Positions 1 through 11,086 of a stretch of 64,000 bases of DNA are shown in pieces; position 1 is the first letter of the stretch, and each line of letters starts with the position of its first letter. The stretch lies in the NCBI RefSeq assembly GCF_014066305.1, contig NW_023501107.1, forward strand, positions 62,001-126,000, in the 5' to 3' direction. The notes beneath the pieces are model-generated. The model had not been told where the DNA came from. It was given only the letters and a program-made list of their open reading frames with translations, and searched no databases. A program made the position numbers and the translations under genes. The DNA comes from Letharia columbiana. Taxonomy: Eukaryota; Ascomycota; Lecanoromycetes; Lecanorales; Parmeliaceae.

Positions 1-244
1 TTTTACCCCGGACTCTCCAGCGTCTGTATGCGCAATGACTTCAAGTCGCGTGCTTAATTCTCCCCAGATATAGCAGAAACCATATCAACTGTACTTTGAG
101 GGTTTTGATAAGAGACGATCATCGTCGTGAAACCCGTTGACGCCCGCGTCTCCTTCGCGATGCCAAAGCTGCGCATATGTGTAGCACTCAAAAGGTAAAG
201 AGCTCGCGTGCATCTTTGCATTCTCATTTGTAAGTTTCTACTGA

Positions 245-931
245 ATGTTGTTCCTGAAGATGCGGCTTTTGCCTGCGATTTGCTTTGTCAAGTTCCTCTA
301 TCTCTACAGCCTCGCGGACGCGCTAGCCTTGCCTCTCCTCAATGCTACGACCACGGCGCCACTTCCTTCTACCAAGGCCAACATCACAGTGTTCGTATAG
401 CCCAATCTTAGATTCTTTACATTCAGCAGTACTTTCACATATATCAGCACAGAAATACTCGCTAATGTTGTCTCTAGTGACGAAGGACACCACTACCCAA
501 TCCCTGGCACGCCGCTGACCCTCCACCTTACACTTTTTCCTACCAGAATCCCTCTCCCCGCCGAGAATACCCTTCATTGCCTCCACAACTTTGCCAAAGT
601 CCTCGCATCGGAGCCTCAGTCAGACTTCCTAGACCGCAGGCGCGAACAGACGGCATACAATGTGGAAGCTATCATAGCACCCGTGAACTGTCCAGGATGT
701 GGACTCACCTATGGAGAATCGACCAAGGTATTGGCCGGGCTGTGGTATTATACCAGCAGGGAGAAGCTTCTGTACGTGCAGCGGTACGGAGTTTTTGAGA
801 GCAGGACGGGGAGGATGGTGGCGTGGGGAAAGTTGCTGACGGCGCCACCAGCGCCTGGGCCTGGGCCTGGGATGCTAGGGGGGATGGAGATGATGTCGAC
901 GTTACCTGCGGGGTTGGCAGAGACGAGTTGA
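245..931 (+). CDS. putative small secreted protein, one intron
   Basis: From the ATG at 245 the frame encodes a typical signal peptide: MLFLKMRLLP, then a hydrophobic stretch ending near ALA at about residue 29. A TAG closes that frame at 398, and the same frame is open again from about 479 to the TGA at 931. I therefore infer one intron, best placed at 391-478 (branch-like GCTAATG, acceptor CTCTAG); its donor GTTCGT is weak. The mature protein would be about 165 residues. It has a CPGCG motif near residue 115, a Pro/Gly-rich patch and no recognised domain. A frameshifted pseudogene is the alternative. The signal peptide is the strongest evidence that this is a gene. Confidence 0.42.
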
Positions 932-1787
932 GTGGGCGGATGCTCGGCTCCGAATCTATGGGCTTGAGGGTGAATGTTGAAGGTCTGACACGCCCTACCG
1001 CTTACTTCGACAGCAGCAAGATGTAGCATACGGTGAGCGCCGATGCCGATGTTGTGTACGCAAGCGCTCAGGATATGCGATATTTCGGTGCTTGAGAATA
1101 CAAATCTCTCGGGCATGCCGACCCAAAGACGCATCGAAGCTTCGCTTACGTGACCGTATATTAACAGGCTTAGCAACCTCTTTTTGTTTACATCTAGGCA
1201 ATCATTTTCTCCGACCTGTCGAGATGTGCCTGCTCGCCACTTTCCGCTGAAAAAAATGCCGCGCGAGATTTTGAAATCCAGGTGGGTTTGAGGCTGGGAG
1301 GCGTCTTCGTTCGAAGTTCAACATCAATTCGTCTGAGAAGGCACTCAAGAACATTCTCTCGAGTGCAGAAAGCATGCTCGGAATTTCAATTACTGCAGTA
1401 CCGGATCCATGATCTGTTGGCCACTGTGCCGCGTACTGGTCTCCCGAGGATCTTGAACCCTGCACAAGCAACGTGCTCGGCGTTGTGAGGCTTTACCACC
1501 GTTGGCGTGACGCGCCGAATCATGATTAAATCCTTGGTCAGAACCATGCGACGATCCGGACCGCAGTCAAACGCTATCAAGCTCCTGCATCGCCAGTGAT
1601 CTAAGCCGCAAGCTGAAGGTATTTGGTCAAGCGACACCATTTTAACGATATTGTCCCGCGCTGTTGTCGTCTCGAACATTGTCCCTCTTTCTTCACGACG
1701 TTCTTCGCTTTACCGCTTTTTTTCTTGACAGATTTCGGTAGTTTTGTCATTTGTTACAGAGTTGGTTTTTTTTCAGATACTTCAAAC
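932..1787. other. intergenic, no supported gene
   Basis: Only short overlapping open frames on both strands, none with a recognisable domain or clean splice signals. The pyrimidine-rich stretch at about 1683-1780 precedes the next gene and may be its promoter or 5' UTR. Confidence 0.5.
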
Positions 1788-2725
1788 ATGCTTCATCTGC
1801 TCTCAATATGCCTCCTCGCCTGGCTCGCACACACTTCCTCAGCGCCGCCTGCCTTCACGCCTTCGCCCAAGTCCTTGCCTGAGCTTCTCAACCGGGCAAA
1901 TAATGTCTGCGGATCGTGGATTGATATCAGCTCTACCAGTATGCTTCCTATCCCTCGTACATATGCTCGGAACGTATACTAAACCAAACAAACACACGAT
2001 ATCAACTGCAATACGACCGTACAATGTATGATCGCGATGACCCTGACACCACAAAAGATCTACTGCTCCAATTTTGGATCGCCAGTAACGACTGCATTCG
2101 ATTACGACGATTGGCCAGTCGATGGCTGCGGCGTAGGTCAATTATGCTGGTAGCTATCCCCCAACATTCAGCCCCGCCAGCATTCATAGGATCGAGAGAC
2201 AATCGCTGATCGTGCTCAGTCCCTCTACCGCGCCCTATAAAACGCGATCCGACTACGACGAAACAAACGTATCCGCAGTCCAGATAGTCTGCGGCGTCGG
2301 AACCGCAACCCTCATCAACGCCCACGGCGCGCTCTTCACCTTAGAGCAAACCGAAGCACAGACCGTCGGCGGTGTCAACACGGCCGCAGTATCGGATCTT
2401 CAACCCGCAATCACTGTATCGGCGGTCACAGTGACACAGCCCGCCTCGTCCGGATTGACCACCACACCTCCCCCATCAAGCACCAGCAGCGGCTCCGCTC
2501 AGCACCTACGGCCACGACCAGTGACGCGTAGCGGTAGGGGCGGAGATAGGGTCGATTGTTGGGGCGATATGCGGGGCGATTGCATTGGGGGTGTTGATAT
2601 TCTTCGGACGGAGAGGACTGGAGAAACGGCACGAGAATACGAAAAAGAAGCTGGCGGCGAAGGATGAGGAGGAGGCGGAGAAGGCAGCGCAGGAGCAGCC
2701 TATGGTATGGTCATCTCGCCATTGA
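1788..2725 (+). CDS. putative cysteine-containing single-pass membrane protein, with an unresolved frame slip
   Basis: The ATG at 1788 starts a signal peptide (MLHLLSICLLAWLAHTSSA). Exon 1 (1788-1973) joins exon 2 (2058-2149) in phase 0 across an 84-nt intron with a CCTGAC branch. Exon 2 carries a cysteine cluster (YCSN, DGCGVGQLC). A 70-nt intron (2150-2219, GTAGCT...CTCAG) leads to exon 3, which continues with IVCGVG and a long Ser/Thr/Pro linker. A hydrophobic segment (IGSIVGAICGAIALGVLIFF, about 2546-2605) followed by RRGLEKRHE and an acidic tail is clearly present, but one base out of frame with the linker. I found no convincing GT-AG intron to fix this. The layout (signal peptide, Cys-rich ectodomain, Ser/Thr stalk, TM, charged tail) is common in fungal surface proteins. 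No function is assigned. Confidence 0.5.
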
Positions 2726-3085
2726 ATTCGACCGGGACGTTCACTCATTCAATTGGCTTTGCGGATCATTAAATTGCTACTGGCGTATTCAGGTCGCTAG
2801 TGGGGTATATGTTGCGGAATACTCGGCTAGGTACGAGCACTGTTCCATTAGATGAGTGATACGACACTATGAATGACCGTACTGCCCAGGGCCAAACAGA
2901 TCCATGAATGAGATGTAACATGTCAGGCGGGCTATCAGAATAAGTGGCTAATTCAACAATGAAAGGGTTTGTAAACTTACTTTTGCTTGTAGGAATATTG
3001 AAACCTCTTCTTGTACTCCCTTTTTGAGGTTGTGAATAAATGAAGTTTTCGGTCAGCCACTGTCAATAAAACATGCGACGCGTTC
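2726..3085. other. intergenic transition into AT-rich DNA
   Basis: No gene seen. Composition shifts towards AT from about 2990, ending in a T-run at about 3087 that marks the edge of the relic. Confidence 0.5.
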
Positions 3086-4145
3086 TTTTTTTTTAATTTT
3101 ATAGGATTGACTATATTATTATTAATTTTTAAAATTAAGAATATTAAAAGACTTAATATAATATTTTATTTAAAAAGTATGAAAGTAGCTAGTCTTAAAA
3201 TAAAATTTCTTAAAAGAGTTTTTTAAATATAAAGTCTGAAGGTTTAATTTGAATACTTATAGTAAATCTTTCACAGTCGATATATAAATTCTAAAATAAA
3301 CGGAAGTATCTATAAAGAACTACGTAAATTATTAACTAAATTAAAGATCGTTTTAGAGATATATATAACTTAAAATCTTTTATTATAGAATTGTTTATAT
3401 TAATATATAAATATTATAAATAGATTATTATAGTTATAAATATCGTGTTATCGAGCTTTTGCGTATTATTTATAACTAGAAATTCTAGTAAAAAGATAAG
3501 AATTTTATTAAGATTATATAGTCTAATAAGAAGAATAAAAGATATTTAATTCTCTAAGAGTTATTTTATTATAGAATAAGAAGCTTAAATATACGTAACT
3601 CGATTCTACGATAAACGATATAAATCGGATTATTAGAATATAAGTTTAAATAAATTCTTATATATTATACTATTGGGGCTATAAAATAAAATTATAAAAG
3701 TAGCTTATACTCTTTAAGACGAAATAGAATTCGAAATTTAAATATATTACGTTATATTAAATTCTTAAAAGAAATGGTATCTATAGCATATATTAATATA
3801 ACGTCTCGGGAAAAATAGTCTTGAGAAGACGATAACTTTATATATAGCTATTTTTTAAAAGAATATAATGCGATATTTAAGAGAAACACGGTATCGAGTA
3901 TTATATCAATTATCTATACTCGTTAAATTTCTCGCTAATTAAGAATATATAAAGAATTCTTAAATAATATATTAAAAGACATTATTATAAGATAAAGAAG
4001 TCTTAAAAATATAATTATATGGTAAAAGTAAATTAATTAAAAGAAAATAACGTTAATTTTTAATATTTTAATCGTATATAGAAGTGCTTAGATCGGGTAG
4101 CATAAGTACTAAGTATTAGAAATCTATATAGTAGTAAATAATGGT
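3086..4145. repeat. AT-rich RIP-like transposon relic
   Basis: About 1 kb built almost entirely of A, T and TA-rich words with stops in every frame, in sharp contrast to both flanks. Fungal RIP converts CpA to TpA in repeated DNA and leaves this texture. Conceptual reading around 3650-4000 (+) gives weak runs that could be a decayed DDE transposase, but I cannot assign the family with confidence. No terminal repeats were identified. Confidence 0.75.
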
Positions 4146-4176
4146 GTTTTGATATCTTGTGTTTTGGTGGGGGTCT

Positions 4177-4235
4177 GGCAAACTGCCACTTATTCTGCGC
4201 CTGTGTCTCGGCAAGACTGCCACTTATTCGGCCTG
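4177..4235 (+). repeat. short imperfect direct duplication
   Basis: Two copies of a roughly 26-bp word (4177-4203 and 4210-4235) share the core ACTGCCACTTATTC. They lie between the AT island and the G-alpha-like gene and may be a microhomology duplication or part of the promoter region. Confidence 0.5.
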
Positions 4236-4456
4236 ATGGTCAGCCTGCATGTGTGGCGCAGAGACCTGCTTTGTCACTCATCACTTGGCATGGCTTGGCA
4301 GTCCGCAGCTTTGCCTGAATTTTGGCGGGGCGGAGGGCGCAGAGCAATCTTCAACCATCTCTGCTTATCCATCCAGTAAGATATCTATGCCTACGGGATC
4401 AACAATATCTGCGATGGATTGAATTTTGCCAATCGACTTCCCCACAAGGTGCCATC

Positions 4457-6855
4457 ATGGATCCAATGTCAGCGGCCGCCTCTATTGTTGGCTTGCTTGG
4501 GGCTGCAGCCAAAGTCTCCGAAGTCCTCCTCAAATTCATCGGAAGTGTGAAAGGAGCACCCAAACTGGCACAAAATGTTCTGATGGAAATTTCCGATGTC
4601 AGTGCTTGTCTGAACCAATTGCAAAGATATTTGCAGGGTGCTCTCTCAACTTCCAATTCGCAAGAGCAGCTTCTTATGGTAGAGCAACTGGTCGTTACTT
4701 TGTCCAATTGCGTCTTAATCTTTTCGGAACTTGAGGAGACGGTAGACTCTTTGAAGCCAGCAGAACCCATGCAACCTTGGAGACTGGCTCAATGGCTTTT
4801 CAAGGAACAAGCTATATGTGCACTCATGGTCCGAATGCAGCAGTCTAAACTATCTTTGAGCCTTATGCTGACAACTCTGACGTGGTAAGAACACATGATA
4901 TGAAGCGACGCATGGCGATGCTGACCTTTCGACGTCAGCACCTCTATCGGGCAAGCTCAATCATCTGCGGGTCAGCTTACGACTCTGATCCAGCAGGTCT
5001 TAGAGAGCAACCTCGAGATGTCTCAACGGATGGCAAATCTAGAGATGCGGACTTTCGGACTTTCTCGAAGCGCGGCTCCAACCTTGGCAACCCTAAATAC
5101 AAGCGGGGACAATGACAGCATCAAAACCATGAGAGCCGCAAACGACGTCCAAGAAAAGGTACTCGGCGAACACTCCGAGACTATTGAAGAGACCAATCAA
5201 AAGGCCGACAAAGAGTCAACCCATGATCAAGGGCCCACTTTTGGCTTCACTTTTGATCAAGACCTGAACAGTTCTCGTCCTTACACGCGAGCTATGAAGA
5301 GGAACTCCGTGTGGTCCACAGCTTCATCTACGATGCATACGATGAGCTGGTCCTGCCTGTCCGGCTTGAGCTTTGCGGACGTGTCTGAAATCTCAGTCAT
5401 AGGCTTACCGATATCACCACAAGAGTTGTTGAATGGTCATCATTATATCCTCGCAAACTCTGACATGAATGACGTTCCAGAAAAACCTTTAGCACCAAAC
5501 AGAGACGACCTAGCTTACAGACCAGATGAAAGCTTTTATGAGGACGAGTCAGAACCTCTGGAGACTCGCAAAGGACTCTTTCCCTACGATAATGCGCAGT
5601 CAGTGGGCGGCAGCTTGGGTTTGCGTTCAGTCGATGGACAGGGCAGGAAGATTCCTATTGCTGCTGGTGGAAGGCTTCTGGAACCTAAAAAGATTATCCT
5701 ACTAGGTGCGGTTCCAATCAGCTTACGTTGGACCTAGAATAGGACTGACAGGAGATTTGTCACAGGAGCAACGATGGCTGGAAAGACTACAACATATCAC
5801 CGTCTACAAATGACACATGGCAATGACTTCACTGACTCAGACCGTCGAAGAGCGCGAGAGTCCGTTATACATGGCCTTGTTGACATCTTCAAGAAATCAA
5901 GGGGGCAGTACCAAGATCCAATATCGATTGAAGACATTGAGGTCTGTTCTCGGATGAATATCCCCATCATCTGCAAAGCTTAGAAGAGTTGCATTGACAC
6001 AACCAGCAATTCGAGACTTTGGCATACGCTACACGAGACCAGACACTCAACGGGATCTGGACTCTTAGATGCTATCATGCTCTGATAGCTCTCTGGTCGA
6101 AACCAGAAATCCGAAGAACGATAGAGAACGGGAGAGACGCAGCATTGAATGAGACTGTCCCATAGTAAGGTTCTGGTCCTGAAAGTCTATATATGGAAGC
6201 GGTTGCTGAATTTACTAGCCTAATGGAGAATATCGATTTTCTGTTCTACGAAAGAACCATGCCGGACGAACTCTTACTGAGAGGCTGCTACAGGACTACA
6301 GGCATTCGCGATACCAGACTCGACATCGAAGGCCGCTCATGTCACCTCTACGACGTCGATGGTAGGAGATCAGAGCGCAAGAAGTGGCCGAATTACTTTC
6401 AAGATGTCGACACTGTTATCTTCGTAGTTTCTCTGACCGGCTACTGCCAGGCTCTCCCGGAGAACGTGAACACGGTAAGCGTTGATCGCAAATGCTTTGG
6501 TCTTTTTGAGAGGCTGACCGCTTTATTGCAGAATCAAATGCTGGAGTCTCTAGCGCTGTTTGAATCTATAATCAAGCTCGACCGGTTTGGGACTGTTCCA
6601 ATAATTCTCATGCTCAACAAGTTCGACCTTCTAGAGCACCGGATGAGGAATAACCCGATAGTGGACTACTATCCTGAATACTCTGGAGACCCGAATCCTT
6701 TGCATGCTTGCCGGTTCATTGCGACTAAGTTTTCACAGCTCGACCACCGCCCACACGGAAGCCTAAGGATGATGGTGACCAGTGTGGTAGAAGATGAGCT
6801 GTGGCCCGATCTGTTTCGACAGGGATTGGCAATTATCCCTGAGGCACCCAAGTAG
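4457..6855 (+). CDS. divergent heterotrimeric G-protein alpha subunit with N-terminal STAND-type domain
   Basis: Six exons: 4457-4884, 4939-5705, 5766-5941, 6007-6164, 6219-6474 and 6532-6855. All phases match and the product is 702 aa. Residues 1-143 (starting MDPMSAAASIVGLLGAA) match the helical N-terminal domain found on fungal STAND proteins (PigL_N/Fungal_N type). A low-complexity linker runs to about 390. The G-alpha part follows: P-loop GATMAGKT at 399-406, helical domain, switch I YRTTGI at 534-539, switch II DVDGRRSERKKW at 555-566, and NKFD at 624-627. Canonical G-alpha has GAGESGKS, R(V)xTTG, DVGGQ and TCAT. Here the catalytic Arg position is Cys533, the catalytic Gln position is Arg559, and TCAT is replaced by TSVV. 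There is no MGxxxS myristoylation start. It is probably not a working GTPase switch and may be a pseudo-G-protein or regulatory decoy. Confidence 0.85.
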
Positions 6856-8251
6856 TCAGCGTCGATGGAATATTCTCCTTCGGCCCTGGCTACATTGAGT
6901 AGCGAGAGAGGGGCTTTCAATGCACCCTAGGCTAACTTGATGAGACTACAAACTCCGTAGCAAATGTGGCCGACGCACAGTGGCAGATGCATGAAGGACA
7001 TCGTTGTTAGCTGCGGTTATATCGCCAACTTCTATGATCTGAAGCATGTATCTCACGCGAATCTCAAGCCAAGTCGTTGCTGCTGGTAGTCGCCTGGCGC
7101 GCTACGGACGCGGCGTTGACGATATCGCACCAACATATCAGCTCTACAGCCACACGCTGGGGATTAAAAATGGGGTACCCTCATCAGTAGCAGCTGTCTG
7201 CTGAACGACCCTGACTCTGGAGTAGCTTTGCTATGTCGTATTTACTGGAGTGTTCGGAAGCTCGTTGGACCTCCGCTTTGGTTCCACTTTTGGCGGTTAC
7301 TAATGGGGCCGCTCGACTTTCCTCTTCTGGAGCTGCGTATCCATGATTGAACGCCAGAGACTAGCATCGGAAGAAGGCACTGGGGCGTTTGTGAACTTGC
7401 AAGATTGCTCGTGACCGAAGTCACTGGCTTTGTTCATGGAAATCAATCTACACTTAGCGAGATAAATCGCGTGTTTCTACAGATTGAGATAGCTTATTCT
7501 TTACGAGGAACCAACTCGATCTGCGCTTCTGCACATATGCAAGTATTACTCTCTTAATGTCTTGTCGCGAAGGAGAGAAGGGATACAAACCTTCAAGTTC
7601 CGCCACTCCTCGGTCAGACCAGACTCCAACTTTGGCCTTGCAACAAAAGGGACTGTCTACTTGCCGCTTACGATAACGGCCAACATCGTGGCTTGACTAA
7701 AGTACCAGCTATATGCATGCTATTGGCAACTCCCACTCCAACAAACCATCGCTCCGAATTAGCTAAGTCTGGCAGATATCCAGCATCTGTGTCGTGGGCC
7801 TTTCTTATTGTGCTAGTCGCCTGCTTTGTTCGACTCGCGGCGTCGGATTATATTCAAAGAACAAGCCGCGTGCACAATGGTGAGCCAACAAGGAACAAAG
7901 GCGGAGGAAGCAGCCTACAATTTTGAAAGGAACCAGAGTACAATGGACTTGTGGCGTTGAATGTTGCTCGAAGAACAATCCGCGACTTGCGATTTCACGA
8001 GTAACAAAGGTGGAGAAAGCAGCCCACAATGTCGAAAGATACCACACAATGAAATGACAAAGGCTTTTCTGCTGATCATCTACTCATTTATATAAATTGC
8101 CAAGTCAAATAATTTTCTTTTTCTCTTCACGCAACTTTTCGAGTACTTACAACCTTTCGTTCAACAAGCACATCATCTGTTACCTATTATCTACCATCAT
8201 TGAATTCGAGTACTTCGCAGACCGCATTGAGAGGCCGTCAGACCGCTTCCA
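6856..8251. other. intergenic, no supported gene
   Basis: Open frames here are short and lack ATG starts or domains. The last about 400 bp contain a degenerate tandem duplication, and T/C-rich sequence precedes the next gene. Confidence 0.5.
7855..8050 (+). repeat. degenerate tandem duplication, period about 112 bp
   Basis: Two copies (about 7855-7945 and 7967-8050) share AAGAACAA-CCGCG, then AACAAAGG(C/T)GGAG(G/A)AAGCAGCC and (C/T)ACAAT. Many differences are transitions. The duplication lies just upstream of the RING/TFIIB-like gene and could contribute to its promoter. Confidence 0.5.
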
Positions 8252-9594
8252 ATGGCAGAGCAATTCCTCCACCAGCTTCTCCGCAAGGAGAATAGCGTGC
8301 ACTCAGACGAGAGTCAGCAATGTCATATTTGTCTGTCGGAATTTGGCACATTGTAAGTCAACGTCCCTCGTTTTTTACCCCTCATACACATGTCCCAAGG
8401 CGCATCTCATCCCAATGGGAAGAAAGCTGACTCTGCCATTGTTTAGATCCTCGGACACTGGTGTCATCGAGTGCCAAATTCGTCTCCCTTGCAACCATAC
8501 ACTTGGCTCTGCATGCATCGCAACATGGTTGAAATCCAACAACACTTGCCCTGTCTGCCGACATGTCTTGTTTCCGCGGCCAGCAGATGACGATGACGAT
8601 GACGTTGACGACGACGACGACGAGAGCCAGATTGTACGATCGGGTAGAACTTCACCTGTCTATATTGACACGGACGATGAGGAATATGATGAACACCTGA
8701 GCACTCGGGTGGCTAGAGCTGCCCGTATCTCAGAACTTACCTTTAGCTACTCCGCCGCCCTCCACCTCAATGCATCGATCACTATATGTTCCCACGGCAT
8801 TGCGGAGAAATGTGGCAGCCTTAACTCACTTCCTGGTCGCTCCGAAGCTTCTATTGCGGCAGCCTCCGTTTACATGGCCTCTCACATTGGGCTTCAACCC
8901 AAAACTCTGAGAGAGATTTCTCAGCTGGCGGACAACACTGAAGGCACTATCCAGACTGTCTATCGACGCATCTACGCCTACTTTCACACTATGCCTGAAG
9001 GAACGTGGACACAGATCTGTCGGGGTCTACCTTGGCATTCTGACGACGTAAGTAGTATTTCTGCATTAATCTTGCAATTTCCCTACCCCATTCTTGAGCC
9101 GCTAGACATTTCAGGGGGTACAAGGAAAAGTCGAACTACCCCAAAATATCCTAGCACTCAGCGCTGTGTCTAAGAGAAGAAACGCTGACTTTGAATTCAT
9201 GTAGTGGCCTCCTCTTGAGCACGAATTCGTGGCCGGTGAAACCGGTGAGGATGAAGAATACATGGAAGACATCTGGTCCCAATTCTCCACCGAGCTCCAT
9301 CTACAGCCCACCGTCGTCACAATAGCAAAACGAATGGCGATCAAACTGGAAGCTTGGCCTGCACTCGCATCTTACGAACCGATATCTCTCGCGGCCATAT
9401 GCATCTATATCGCTTCATACATAGCCGGGTCCCCCGAATCTCACGTCGAGGTGGCCAGAGTGGCAGGAGATAGTTTGTCCTTCCTGCTATCAGCATACGA
9501 GCAGGTATACGCAGATCGCGAACAACTTCTCGACAGCACCATGACAACCGTTGATCTGCCTCGCCCTTCTAGCAACGGGGATCCTCCATTTTGA
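8252..9594 (+). CDS. RING-finger protein with two TFIIB-like cyclin repeats
   Basis: Exons 8252-8352, 8447-9047 and 9205-9594 give 363 aa. The first intron is 94 nt with a GCTGAC branch. The second is taken as one 157-nt intron; an alternative keeps 9115-9165 as a mini-exon in the same phase. Residues 24-71 form a RING-like module: CHIC, then PCNH, ACIATW and CPVCR. The usual fifth Cys/His ligand is Gly54. An Asp-rich tract follows (about 80-95). Residues about 125-225 contain GRSEASIAAASVYMAS and LREISQLADNTEGTIQTVYR, the pattern of a TFIIB cyclin repeat. A second repeat follows after the last intron (LAAICIYIASYIAG, VEVARVAGDSLSFLLSAYEQ). TFIIB normally carries a zinc ribbon instead of a RING. 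The product is probably nuclear, either an E3 ligase-like or transcription-linked protein. Confidence 0.8.
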
Positions 9595-9926
9595 TGGCAC
9601 CGTTGATGGCGGAGAGTAGCTTGCCTCGGGTCAGTTCCCCTCCTACAGCAGCGGTTCAACCTCCGACCTTTACCAATCTTGCGGCAGTAATGATTGAGAT
9701 TTTTCGTGCGGCATTGAATATGATCCCGATAAATAGACTAGTATTATGTATCGTGGAAATATAATTTTGGAACTTCTTGTTGAATCCTTGCACTGTCTTC
9801 CGTACATGTGACGCAAATCATTACACAAAAGTGTGCGAGTCCCTTAGCCAGTAATGCTTACTTCACCCTCAGCATAGATGCATTGAAATACCATTATTTA
9901 TTCAAGAAACCTTTCGATAGAAAATA
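9595..9926. other. intergenic, 3' region of the RING/TFIIB-like gene
   Basis: AT-leaning sequence with several AATAAA-like words (for example ATAAATAG near 9730), compatible with a 3' UTR. No gene seen. Confidence 0.45.
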
Positions 9927-10454
9927 TCATGAATCCACCAAGGATTCATAAACTGCTCTCGAGATGTTCGATTGAGGCACTTTCATCTCAGCTCTCCCTG
10001 TCCCATCACGATCACTCTCACCAATCTCTTTGCAGCCCGTGATCGAGCGAAACTCAGCCCGAAAGAACGACAAGTCCAAGCCCAACTCCGCCAGCAGCAT
10101 CGCAGACATGAGAGGAAATCCAGTGGCTTCTATGGCAAAATGGTACACCGACGGCTTCGACCTCGCATGACTGGCTAAATCTCTACACCGCGCGAACTAT
10201 CTACCACTGTGCGGGAAATGCCAGATAGACCCATACCCCGAGCTCTCGAACACACCAACGACGCAACCCAGCTCGCGAGCGCTACGGGGACAGGACGTTA
10301 TTGGAATCATCCATGCCTCCCTCGTACGCTCGATGATACAGCCCAACAAGTCAACTCTCCAAAAGCCGACGCACCGCATCTTACCAAGAAATGTATTATA
10401 TTGATCCATCAACCCTTCCCAAACCCATACAGATCCAACCACAAGAACCGACAA
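9927..10454 (-). pseudogene. uncharacterised minus-strand frame with one internal stop
   Basis: Two open frames in the same minus-strand register (10454-10197 and 10196-9927) are separated by a single TAG. Together they would give about 175 residues. The upstream part has SARELGCVVGVFESSGYG and the downstream part FPLMSAMLLAELGLDLSFF. Only the frame continuity supports a gene. A candidate 62-nt intron across the stop (GTATGG...TTTAG) fails on phase. I cannot name a family. It could be a nonsense-mutated gene relic or chance. Confidence 0.3.
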
Positions 10455-11086
10455 TCGAGCTCAGCGAAGCCACCCCGTATCCAGCTTCTGTGAAATACAG
10501 ATACGAGTGCCCTTGTAGGCACTTCGTTACTGGGCGTTATATCGTAAATGCAATGGTTGTGATAAGCCGCCCCTGGCTCCGTCGATGCTGTAACGCTATG
10601 ATGCAACATGTGCCGTTCGCGTTATCGAGAGACCACAGCCAGGTAGTCTACTCGCGGTTCAAGAGGAAGTTGCCAACCAATGAGGGATGGTTGAGAAGCC
10701 ACGGAGTACGGAGTGGGGGGGGGGGGCAGATCAGGCTTGCGGCTCGGATGGACGGGGGTGGTGGTAGTTATGCTACACGGAGGTAAGCAATGCTATAAGG
10801 GTGGGTGTTCTGTCGTCTGCGGCGTCAGGGTACCCTTCGAGAGGGCCGTTGGCTGGCTTACGGGCGGGTAGGTAGGTCTCGGGTCTCTGTTGACATGTTG
10901 AGGCGAGTAGATGGAGATGGGGGGGTAGACATAGGGAGGTTGAGAGCTTGGATGCATAGGAGGAGACGGGGTCACGTGAGGTGGCATGTTATGAGCGAGG
11001 AGGCTCCGGAGAGTGTGTTCGTGAGGATGGAGATTCTTGTTAAGGTGTCTTATGCTTCAGAGGTGCAGACATTTATTTAATTTCCC
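10455..11086. other. intergenic, G-rich, no supported gene
   Basis: Contains a G-run at about 10716-10726 and G-rich plus-strand sequence to 10980. Open frames on both strands are low complexity and unsupported. Confidence 0.4.
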
